Origin: Bacteriovoracaceae bacterium
GTDB lineage: Bacteria > Bdellovibrionota > Bacteriovoracia > Bacteriovoracales > Bacteriovoracaceae
Assembly (NCBI GenBank): GCA_007116425.1
Contig: SKIL01000247.1
Coordinates: 1 to 8,112 of the forward strand
DNA length: 8,112 bases
Direction: 5' to 3'
The position numbers were made by a program, and so were the translations under genes. Below the pieces are notes generated by a model. It made no database searches. It was not told the origin of the DNA and worked only from the letters and a program-made list of their open reading frames with translations. This document shows, one piece after another, positions 1 to 6,441 of the stretch; position 1 is the first letter of the stretch; every line of letters begins with the position of its first letter.

Positions 1-2
1 CT

Positions 3-1199
3 ACTCTTGCGATCTATCGAGATGGTCGAACTCTTGCGAATGCATCTATGTCATTTTTTGATGGCTGGGAGGAGTTGGGCCTAAATGGTGAAGTTGGCCG
101 CAAAGACTATGTGGCCACTCATGAAGTTGGACATGTCTTAGGGTCTGAGTTCGGTTTAGATAGTCATGATGAGTGGCTAAAACTTAGTGAGTGGAATCAG
201 GTAGATAAGCGATGGCATCATGGTGGAGAGCAGTTTTTTATCTCTGGGTACTCAAAAACTAACCCCAGTGAAGACTTTGCTGAAACGGTAAGTGCTTATC
301 GCTATAACGCTCGAATGTTAAAACAGCTAGTGCCTGAAAAGTATAATTTTATGCGTGATTATGTCTTTGGTGGAGTTGAATACCTCAATCAGACAGCATG
401 CGATGTGAACAGTTCAGATCTCTATCGCTATCTTTCTAGAGTTTTTAATTTGTCTCAGGATTTAAGAACTCCAGATCTCGTCGATCTTACTGATAAATCG
501 GGGCCTTATATTGCTCAAGATTTATCGGTATATCTGACTGGTGGTATGACAAAGAGTCAGTTTATCAACGCGCTAGAGGGGGCGATAGCTCAAGTCATAT
601 TTATTGATGAAAATCCAAATTTTTCAGAGCTTCAAAAAATTATTCAAGGACGGCATCTCGCACTTATTCTTAAAAACACAGATAAGCGCCTATTTGAAGA
701 GGCCGATATTCATTTGGCCAAAAAGAGACTCTTGAGAAGAATTAGAGATTACTTTGTTGAGGCCTTAAATGAAAGAGACTATATGTTTAGAGTTCGAAAT
801 CTTGAAAATCGTCGTGAGATAAAAGAGGCCTGTGCACAATACAGTGAATACGGAATTATATATAATGATTTAGATGAGTATGTTGGTGGGTTTCGATTTG
901 CTCATCGAATGAGACGAGAGACATCTAAGATCCGAGAAGATTATTGCTTAGATACGACAAGACGAATCGGAACCAGTTCGCGACCGCGAAAAGTCGATGC
1001 TCTTTTGTATGCGAATCGTTTTTTTGCACCATTTTTAAACGTTCAAGAAGAGTTCGACCGTGCCATGAATTTAATACTTGAAGCGGATCAGTTAAGAGAA
1101 AGCTCTGATTCATCTATAAATTTGTTGCGGCGACTCTCTCGCAATTTGGAGATTCGAGATTTAGAGTCTCAGGCCCAAGCGATTTTAGAAAAACTTTAG
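3..1199 (+). CDS. Zinc metallopeptidase, anthrax-lethal-factor-like gluzincin (5' partial)
   Basis: This is the C-terminal part of a gene whose start lies left of the window: the frame is open from base 3, and the first in-frame ATG (48) has no Shine-Dalgarno sequence. Counting from that ATG, HEVGH sits at residues 25-29 (H25, E26, H29). A second motif, SEDFAE, lies at 74-79, with Tyr68 seven residues before Glu75. As I remember the anthrax lethal factor site (H686, H690, Y728, E735), the Tyr-to-Glu gap is identical and the His-to-Glu distance differs by one residue. I therefore read it as a gluzincin with Glu75 as third zinc ligand, Glu26 as catalytic base and Tyr68 as likely transition-state stabiliser. 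About 290 residues follow that look mainly helical and charged and that I do not recognise. Export cannot be judged because the N-terminus is missing. The substrate is unknown. The peptidase class is fairly secure; the exact family is less so. Confidence 0.8.
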   Translation, partial: TLAIYRDGRTLANASMSFFDGWEELGLNGEVGRKDYVATHEVGHVLGSEFGLDSHDEWLKLSEWNQVDKRWHHGGEQFFISGYSKTNPSEDFAETVSAYRYNARMLKQLVPEKYNFMRDYVFGGVEYLNQTACDVNSSDLYRYLSRVFNLSQDLRTPDLVDLTDKSGPYIAQDLSVYLTGGMTKSQFINALEGAIAQVIFIDENPNFSELQKIIQGRHLALILKNTDKRLFEEADIHLAKKRLLRRIRDYFVEALNERDYMFRVRNLENRREIKEACAQYSEYGIIYNDLDEYVGGFRFAHRMRRETSKIREDYCLDTTRRIGTSSRPRKVDALLYANRFFAPFLNVQEEFDRAMNLILEADQLRESSDSSINLLRRLSRNLEIRDLESQAQAILEKL

Positions 1200-1243
1200 T
1201 TTTTTTTGAAAAAATTTTTAAAAGAGCATACCACGGCCCTGCC

Positions 1244-1271
1244 TTGAAGCTTATTTTGTTCCAGTTAGGAT
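1244..1271 (+). promoter_or_regulatory. Candidate sigma70-type promoter for the cell-wall gene cluster
   Basis: TTGAAG (1244-1249) and TAGGAT (1266-1271) are separated by 16 bases and each matches four of six bases of the sigma70 consensus. They lie in the only sizeable gap (1200-1299) upstream of the three exported-protein genes, which suits a promoter for that cluster. A start point would fall near 1278, leaving a leader of about 20 bases. In that case the 5' arm of the neighbouring hairpin would not be in the transcript. Matches of this quality are common in A/T-rich DNA. Confidence 0.3.
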
Positions 1272-1290
1272 AAAAGAAAATCTTAACTGG
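1261..1290 (+). promoter_or_regulatory. Inverted repeat overlapping the ribosome binding site
   Basis: CCAGTTAGGA (1261-1270) can pair with TCTTAACTGG (1281-1290) over ten positions, with one G-U pair (1268/1283) and a ten-base, A-rich loop. The 3' arm ends in the GG that begins the Shine-Dalgarno GGAG (1289-1292) of the gene starting at 1300. In a transcript read through from upstream, the hairpin would partly cover the ribosome binding site. On DNA it could instead be an operator near the candidate -10 element. There is no U-tract after it, so it is not a terminator. Confidence 0.4.
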
Positions 1291-1292
1291 AG
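1289..1292 (+). promoter_or_regulatory. Ribosome binding site GGAG for the gene at 1300
   Basis: GGAG ends seven bases before the ATG at 1300, which is good spacing and supports that start. Its first two bases belong to the 3' arm of the inverted repeat. Confidence 0.65.
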
Positions 1293-1299
1293 TTCTTGA

Positions 1300-2055
1300 A
1301 TGAATAACTCAGTCAAAATTGTATTTGGCATAATAACTTGCTTATTGTCTCTATCCTTTAACTCCCACAGTTTTGAGCATACACCTCGCTCTTTCGAGCA
1401 TATTCATTTGCCCGATGACCTAGATTTTTATCAGTATCAGGCCGGACATGCACATGTCCTTTCACCTGAAGAGGAAAAGGCCTTCTACCAAGAATTAGAA
1501 GATGGCCCTCATATTTTAAGCTTTCGATTTGCTCAAACTCACTGGCGTGAATGCCAGGATTTCGTTACTGGCAATTATCTCAATTATGCTTGTGCTCGCA
1601 ATCGAGGAATATCAGTCATTTTAAAAAGTTTTTTAGAAGATCATGTTTTTGAATGTGTTGGAAGAGGGCTTAAGGCCCAAGGATATCCAAATGAATATAT
1701 GGTCAGAGAAGTTCATCTCGTACATGCGGGAATTTTAGGTGATCCTCGCCATTCTCCAAGAAGCTTACACTCTGAAAATCGAGCAATTGATATTAAAACT
1801 TTTCGTGTGGACATCGATGGACATGGCAGAGCAAATTTTCATGTCGGCGACCTCATAAATAAACCTTTTATTGATGAGTTTAGGAGCTGTTGGGGCGAGG
1901 CCTTATACGATTATAATGAATGTCCTCTTTTTAACGGAGAGGCCTTTTTAACCGGCTCGATTGGTCGTGAAGATAGAAATCACCAAAATCACCTTCATAC
2001 TTCTGTTCCCTACTGTGTAGGAGGATCATATGCAGGTAATTATTTTAGGCGATAA
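1300..2055 (+). CDS. Exported extensin-like / M15-like zinc peptidase
   Basis: The 251-residue protein begins with a Sec signal peptide (Lys6, hydrophobic stretch 7-20, likely cleavage near 23), so it probably works in the periplasm or outside the cell. The core of the M15/VanY motif S-x-H-x-x-G-x-A-x-D is present at 155-164 (S155, H157, A162, D164), with Asn160 in place of the usual Gly. The second half, H-x-x-H-x-H, is at 228-233. H157, D164 and H231 or H233 would bind zinc. The layout best resembles the extensin-like C-terminal family, a relative of peptidoglycan D-Ala-D-Ala or cross-link peptidases, so cleavage of wall peptides is the likely role. Six cysteines in the mature part (85, 98, 119, 197, 208, 239) could form three disulfides. 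The mature N-terminus is rich in histidine. It is followed 58 bases later by a transglycosylase gene. The fold call is good; the exact bond cut is inferred. Confidence 0.8.
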   Translation: MNNSVKIVFGIITCLLSLSFNSHSFEHTPRSFEHIHLPDDLDFYQYQAGHAHVLSPEEEKAFYQELEDGPHILSFRFAQTHWRECQDFVTGNYLNYACARNRGISVILKSFLEDHVFECVGRGLKAQGYPNEYMVREVHLVHAGILGDPRHSPRSLHSENRAIDIKTFRVDIDGHGRANFHVGDLINKPFIDEFRSCWGEALYDYNECPLFNGEAFLTGSIGREDRNHQNHLHTSVPYCVGGSYAGNYFRR

Positions 2056-2113
2056 AAAGTGTCCAGTACTCTATTTTTGTCAAGATCTAGCTGAGGGAAG
2101 TCGATAAGATTCT
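2056..2113 (+). promoter_or_regulatory. Intergenic gap with poorly spaced Shine-Dalgarno
   Basis: The gap contains a purine-rich GAGGGAAG (2093-2100), but its GAGG core ends 17 bases before the ATG at 2114, well beyond normal spacing. The in-frame TAA at 2105-2107 excludes an earlier start. TTGTCA (2077-2082) resembles a -35 element, yet the best -10-like hexamer, GATAAG (2103-2108), is 20 bases away. I do not call a promoter. Either initiation is inefficient here or another signal is used. Confidence 0.25.
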
Positions 2114-3583
2114 ATGCTGCACTTGTTTATCCCCTTGATTATATTTAGCTTTCTATCACTTTACCCAAATTCTGCAAAGGCAGAGGAAAGCCTCTTTCAT
2201 CTCACTCGAAATTCTGTAACTCTACAAAATTCTGAAGGAGAAGACTTCTTCCTTGGTTCGAGAAGTTTTTTACGTCAAGTGAACTCAAAAAATAATTTGG
2301 ATAAATGGTACTCTGAAGTTCGTTTAGTTGATGATTATAATATGCCCATTTCAAATGAAACCTTTCGTTTGGCCTCACGTTATTTGAACCGAAGTATCTC
2401 TATGCAATTTAAGGACTCTCTTGAGGTTTTAGATCCAAGTACCGGCCAAACTTTAATGATGCCAGAAAATTCTCGCTTTGTTCAGCTCGACCGCGTTCAG
2501 ACTGGTTGGAATTATTATGAGATCATTCGAGTCAATGATGATGGACTCCCTCTTGATAATGATGGCAACCCCGTTAATCCTCCTGCTACACCACCAGTAT
2601 ATCGCGTCTCAATTTCATCTTTTGAAGACCATATGATGAGAAATGAAATGGAGTACTTCTTTTTCTTGATTGAAGGAATGGACTCAAATACTGTCGCAAT
2701 TTATGATGCTTGTCCAATTACAGAAATTCGGCCACCAGAAGACAAATCGCCGACGCCACCTGCAAAACCGATAATTTTAACACAAGGTTCAACTCCGAAA
2801 ATTCCTTTACATACAAGTTATGACTTGCCAAAAGTTACTCCATACAGTCAGTTAATGGCCGAGCGCAATTCTCTTAGAGGACGAAATGACTGTGAGTCGA
2901 GGAGACGTGCGATAGAGGCCGAGATGATGGCCGAAACCCCATGGGCCGGACTTGATATCTATCAGCGTGCAGATAAAATTCATCAACTTGCTCAAATTGT
3001 AGAGTCTGAAATTAAGGATGTGGCCAGTAAAAGTGGAAGATCTGGACAGTCTCAAAGTCGATTTCGAGATTCTGTAAATCCTCATTATATTGCCCCAGGT
3101 GTTGATCCTAGCTTGGCGACCTGTATTGTTTTTCAGGAAACAAGAGGGCTACTCAACTATATTTCACATAATTATACTTATTGCCAAAATACTCAAAACC
3201 CTGCATCGACGGCACATGGTCTGGGACAGATAACGAGAAGGACTTTTCGTTTAATGAAAAATCTAGGTGACGGCGATCAGTTTCCTTATGAGACGCCAAC
3301 CGCACAAAAGTATCGCGGTAAAAGTGTTGTTGAGGCCCATCAGGCAATAAGCTCTGATCCCATGATGCAAATGGAGCTCGTGTTGAGACAACTTAATTAC
3401 GAATATAAATTTAGTCGCTGGAGAAATGGCAATATGACCCATGAGCAGCTTATAAGAAATGCTGTAGCTCGATATGATAGAGATAACCAAAGCGCTTATT
3501 TGCAAAATGTCGTGGATCGCTGTTTACCTTGTATGCAATCAGGAAAGTCAGCATCTGTTTGTTATAAGGAGATCTTTGAATGA
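2114..3583 (+). CDS. Exported lytic transglycosylase with C-terminal SLT domain
   Basis: The 489-residue protein has a signal peptide (hydrophobic 3-17, likely cleavage after Ala-Lys-Ala at 21-23), so it is periplasmic or secreted. Residues 325-470 form a transglycosylase SLT domain. Glu342, in the FQETRG segment, is the predicted catalytic acid; GLGQ at 369-372 is the conserved second motif; and AVARYD around 450-455 matches the later substrate-binding motif with its Tyr. These enzymes cleave the MurNAc-GlcNAc bond, leaving 1,6-anhydro-MurNAc. The N-terminal half (about 30-200) is not clearly known; two stretches (about 32-75 and 102-170) are weakly SH3b-like. A Pro-rich linker (about 206-240) and a charged helical segment (245-305) precede the catalytic domain. 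Cysteines at 337, 357, 470, 473 and 483 suggest disulfides. It sits between a wall-peptidase gene and a coupled small exported-protein gene. The start is fixed by a stop codon just upstream, though its ribosome binding site is weak. Confidence 0.88.
   Translation: MLHLFIPLIIFSFLSLYPNSAKAEESLFHLTRNSVTLQNSEGEDFFLGSRSFLRQVNSKNNLDKWYSEVRLVDDYNMPISNETFRLASRYLNRSISMQFKDSLEVLDPSTGQTLMMPENSRFVQLDRVQTGWNYYEIIRVNDDGLPLDNDGNPVNPPATPPVYRVSISSFEDHMMRNEMEYFFFLIEGMDSNTVAIYDACPITEIRPPEDKSPTPPAKPIILTQGSTPKIPLHTSYDLPKVTPYSQLMAERNSLRGRNDCESRRRAIEAEMMAETPWAGLDIYQRADKIHQLAQIVESEIKDVASKSGRSGQSQSRFRDSVNPHYIAPGVDPSLATCIVFQETRGLLNYISHNYTYCQNTQNPASTAHGLGQITRRTFRLMKNLGDGDQFPYETPTAQKYRGKSVVEAHQAISSDPMMQMELVLRQLNYEYKFSRWRNGNMTHEQLIRNAVARYDRDNQSAYLQNVVDRCLPCMQSGKSASVCYKEIFE
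3566..3571 (+). promoter_or_regulatory. Strong ribosome binding site AAGGAG for the gene at 3580
   Basis: AAGGAG lies inside the end of the transglycosylase gene, eight bases before the ATG at 3580. It confirms that start, and with the ATGA overlap it points to co-translation of the two genes. Confidence 0.8.
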
Positions 3584-4098
3584 GAAACTTAATCCTTAGT
3601 TTGTGTGTTTTGGCCATTTGTTTTGAGACCTCTGCAGAATCCAAAGTCAGTCATGAAAAATGGTCTGCGGAATTAATAGAAAAAGGTCTTCTCTTTTTTC
3701 AGCGTACAGAGGTTCAAGAGCTTGTCTTCGATATTTTGGTATATACTGCGCAGTCAATGGATCACCTGATCATTAGTTACGAAGGTAATACATTACTTGA
3801 AAAGTCTCAAGGGAGTGTTTCTTCAGGTTTTCGCAGTGTCAAGTTGATGGCAAGTGAGAAGCTTGAAAATCCTTATGCTGTTGTCATTTGGCAAAAAGGT
3901 GTGCATGGGGAAACGCTTGAAATATACCAATTAGGTGGAAAAAGTTCGCCACTACTCTCAATCAATAGCTCATGGCCGATTAAGTATTCCATCAAGGATG
4001 ACCAGCTCATTTATGAAGCTTATGGAGACAGATTAGATGAAGCTAAGGATTCAGAGTTTCCCTTTGAAAAAATAAGCGGTATTTTCCCTAAAGATTAA
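3580..4098 (+). CDS. Small exported protein of unknown function
   Basis: I do not recognise this 172-residue protein. It starts with a signal peptide (Arg2, hydrophobic 4-15, likely cleavage near Ser-Ala at 18-19). The precursor cysteines (9 and 14) are in the signal region, and neither looks like a clear lipobox. The mature part appears to be a mix of helix (about 25-60) and beta strands (about 62-135) without transmembrane segments, so it is probably soluble in the periplasm or secreted. Its ATG overlaps the stop of the transglycosylase gene (ATGA) and has a strong Shine-Dalgarno, so the two are very likely made together. This makes a partner, chaperone or inhibitor of the transglycosylase a reasonable guess, but nothing in the protein shows it. 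The last 11 bases overlap the end of the exporter gene on the other strand. Confidence 0.75.
   Translation: MRNLILSLCVLAICFETSAESKVSHEKWSAELIEKGLLFFQRTEVQELVFDILVYTAQSMDHLIISYEGNTLLEKSQGSVSSGFRSVKLMASEKLENPYAVVIWQKGVHGETLEIYQLGGKSSPLLSINSSWPIKYSIKDDQLIYEAYGDRLDEAKDSEFPFEKISGIFPKD
4088..4098. other. Convergent 3' overlap of two genes
   Basis: The small exported-protein gene stops with TAA at 4096-4098, while the exporter gene on the other strand stops with TAG read from 4090 to 4088. The two coding regions therefore share 11 bases tail to tail. I see no stem-loop with a T-tract near the junction in either direction, so transcripts of the two operons probably overlap. Confidence 0.85.
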
Positions 4099-6439
4099 AT
4101 TCAAGTTTTTTTGCTCGATCCTTAAACCACATCAAAATGGCCGGTATAAATATGAGGTCCACGGCGAGAGCGGCCGTAAGAACTACAGCACAAAGAAGTC
4201 CAAAGTTTATATTGGGAACAAAATCACCGAGTATATATAACCCGAATGCACTAATTAAAATCATCGTTGTAATTAAAAGGGCCGAACCTGTATAGGAGAA
4301 TACTTCTGCGGTTGCTTGCTCGATGGACTTTTTCTCAAGGTTAATTTTTCGATAGAGATTAGAGAGAAAATGAATGGTATCGTCAACTGCAATTCCAAGA
4401 GTTACGGCCGCAACAAGAGCTGACCCAATATTTAAATCCATATTAACGAGCTTCATAAAGCCAGCACCAAAGGCAAGCGGCATCAGGTTAGGTGCCAAAG
4501 ACAGCAGCCCTAGCTTGACTGATCTAAAAATGACCATAAGGAGAATTCCCACCAAAAAGAGGGCCAAGGAAATAGAAGTGATAAATGTCATGACTACGTA
4601 ATCCATCATGCGTTGAAAAAGGAGGAACTTACCAGTAGTCTGAGCATCCAACCCTAATTCTTTATATTTCGCTTCAAGTTTCTCAACATGTTTGAGCCAA
4701 CCTCGAGTGTCATAGATGTCCCATAGCACTGTCATTCTCATGGCATCGTAATTGGTTGTGACGCGGTTATTTAGCTCCATCCCCTGCGGTAGTGACATCG
4801 TATAAAGAAAAAGGAGTTCGGCAATCTCGGCCTTGTCATCAGGGATAATATAATAATCAAGGTCATTGTAGAGATCGCGATTAAGCGCTTTAATAATATC
4901 AATAATGTCAATTGTTTTTGTGACATACTCTTGCTCATCAAGCCAATTTTTAAGTTGTTCAACTTTGTGCAAGAATTCAGGGTCTTTTACGCCATCGACT
5001 TCACCGGCAGAGATGAAAATTTCAGGTCCAGCACTTCCACCAAAACTTGATTGAATAAATTTGTTGGCCTCACGTACCGCCACCCCATCTCTAAAATAGT
5101 CATATGGATTCGAATTTACTCTAATTTGAGAAGCGAGATAGAGTGAGACAAAGAAGAGTGTAAAAAATGTAATAATAATTGTACCACTATGTCTTTGAAT
5201 AAATGCCGCTATTTTTAAAGTCGAAGGAAGGGCGTCACCAGTTGATTTAATTTCTTTTATTTGAAATTTTCTAAATGATTTTGGAGCTTGAAACTTGGCC
5301 AAAACAGTGACTGGGGCCACAAAGTGAATAGTGAATACCCATGCTAAAAAACAACCAACTCCAGCGAGTAGACCGAGCTCTCTGATGGGAACCAACTCTG
5401 TTGTTAAGAGAGAGAAAAATCCAATCATAGTCGATAGCGAGGTGAGTAATGTGGGGGTGAAATTCTTATGCAAAGATCCGCGCATGGCCTCAATTTCGCA
5501 TAGGCCCTGGGAGCGGTATTGAAAAAAAGTGACAAGAACGTGGACAGAGTCAGCAATGCAAATGGCAATGAGGATGGCCGGTAAAATGGTGAGAACACTA
5601 TTGTATGCCCAGCCTAAGTAAAAACATAGGCCCATGGTGGCCGTAATACACATAACTGTGATCACGAGAGGTAATAGAGAAGCGAGGAAGTGCCTAAAAG
5701 CAAATAAGAGATAAATCATGACAACGAGGACGAGTAGAGGAAGAATAATCGCACCATCATCAATTGGGACTGAGCGAAACGCATCGTTAACCGTCGCTTC
5801 ACCGATAAGGTAAATCTCGTGATCATATTGACCGTGAAAGCGATCTCTTATTTTATTTGCCTCTTTGACGATCACTTCATAGTCTGGACTTCCATCCAAG
5901 GTCGTCACAAGGCGAGCAAAGAGCATAACACTTTTTTGATCCTTATCAATTAAATAAGAGGGAAGCACTTTATGTTTACTAGCTTCTAGTGCTTTTTGTT
6001 TTAGAAACTCATCAGTGAGTTCGTATTCATCGAGATCAATAAACGGCCCGATATGAATTTCTTCGTCATCTGATCTTGAGTCATTATAATTAGTGAGGGA
6101 CTCGACTCTGATAACTTGTGGGATTCTCCACATTTCTTCAGTGAGGTCATGGATGGTTTGAATTGTTTCCTTGTCGAAAATACCAGATGGGCTATGAAGT
6201 GCAATAACAAGATTCTCATCGTTTCCAAAGCGCCTTTCAAATACATCGAGCAGCTGAATATGTGGATCACTTTCTTGGAACCAGACTCTAACGTCATATT
6301 TCTCTTGAAAGTACAGGTTACCTGGAGCAAAGATCGCAACAATGAACAAGCTGAAAAATATATTTAACCACGGATGCTTTAAAATAAAATCACTATAACT
6401 TGGTACTAAATGTTTTTGCATCCATTGAAGTCTAGACAT
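4088..6439 (-). CDS. RND-superfamily exporter (COG1033/HAE3 type, MMPL-like)
   Basis: This 783-residue inner-membrane protein has the duplicated RND layout. TM1 is at about 25-40 with a periplasmic domain at 41-228 and TM2-6 at 230-382. A cytosolic linker (383-415) leads to TM7 (418-437), a second periplasmic domain (438-612) and TM8-12 (613-770). TM4 carries Asp297 in an IADSVH motif, and TM10 carries Asp686-Asp687 in a GIAVDDTIHF motif. These are the usual positions of the proton relay, and the TM10 motif is typical of the single-subunit exporters of COG1033. It is shorter than AcrB-type pumps (about 1,000 residues). Family members move hydrophobic molecules such as lipids, hopanoids or pigments, driven by protons. 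Its ATG overlaps the stop of the SAM-dependent gene upstream (TAATG) and lacks a clear Shine-Dalgarno, so translation likely depends on coupling. The cargo may be the product of the two upstream enzymes. Family assignment is secure; substrate unknown. Confidence 0.9.
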   Translation of the reverse strand: MSRLQWMQKHLVPSYSDFILKHPWLNIFFSLFIVAIFAPGNLYFQEKYDVRVWFQESDPHIQLLDVFERRFGNDENLVIALHSPSGIFDKETIQTIHDLTEEMWRIPQVIRVESLTNYNDSRSDDEEIHIGPFIDLDEYELTDEFLKQKALEASKHKVLPSYLIDKDQKSVMLFARLVTTLDGSPDYEVIVKEANKIRDRFHGQYDHEIYLIGEATVNDAFRSVPIDDGAIILPLLVLVVMIYLLFAFRHFLASLLPLVITVMCITATMGLCFYLGWAYNSVLTILPAILIAICIADSVHVLVTFFQYRSQGLCEIEAMRGSLHKNFTPTLLTSLSTMIGFFSLLTTELVPIRELGLLAGVGCFLAWVFTIHFVAPVTVLAKFQAPKSFRKFQIKEIKSTGDALPSTLKIAAFIQRHSGTIIITFFTLFFVSLYLASQIRVNSNPYDYFRDGVAVREANKFIQSSFGGSAGPEIFISAGEVDGVKDPEFLHKVEQLKNWLDEQEYVTKTIDIIDIIKALNRDLYNDLDYYIIPDDKAEIAELLFLYTMSLPQGMELNNRVTTNYDAMRMTVLWDIYDTRGWLKHVEKLEAKYKELGLDAQTTGKFLLFQRMMDYVVMTFITSISLALFLVGILLMVIFRSVKLGLLSLAPNLMPLAFGAGFMKLVNMDLNIGSALVAAVTLGIAVDDTIHFLSNLYRKINLEKKSIEQATAEVFSYTGSALLITTMILISAFGLYILGDFVPNINFGLLCAVVLTAALAVDLIFIPAILMWFKDRAKKLEFNL

Positions 6440-6441
6440 TA
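6437..6441 (-). other. TAATG stop-start junction (translational coupling)
   Basis: Read on the minus strand, the stop TAA of the upstream gene and the ATG of the exporter share one base. The 20 bases before the ATG contain no good GGAGG-like sequence, so ribosomes ending the upstream gene probably restart here. Confidence 0.75.

Noticed and set aside
48..50. ATG as the start of the metallopeptidase gene
   Set aside because: The frame is open upstream to the window edge, no Shine-Dalgarno precedes it, and it lies only 24 codons before HExxH, inside the expected domain.
1189..1218. Terminator after the metallopeptidase gene
   Set aside because: AAAAACT/AGTTTTT pairs with only a two-base loop, and the following A/T runs have no G/C stem, so it would not be stable.
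891..1535. 14-base exact repeat TTTCGATTTGCTCA at 891-904 and 1522-1535
   Set aside because: Both copies encode Phe-Arg-Phe-Ala in unrelated proteins; there is no flanking similarity, so chance is likely.
2056..2085. Antisense promoter starting with TTGACA on the minus strand
   Set aside because: A good -35-like hexamer, but no -10-like hexamer at 16-18 bases.
4374..4601. 75-codon plus-strand frame inside the exporter gene
   Set aside because: It mirrors the coding frame of a well-supported membrane protein and has no recognisable features of its own.
2369..5076. Shared TTGGCCTCACGT-like string in the transglycosylase and exporter genes
   Set aside because: A short match explained by the general GGCC excess; no wider similarity.
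6116..6367. 83-codon plus-strand frame inside the exporter gene
   Set aside because: No ribosome site or protein family; it lies opposite the first periplasmic domain and N-terminus of the exporter.
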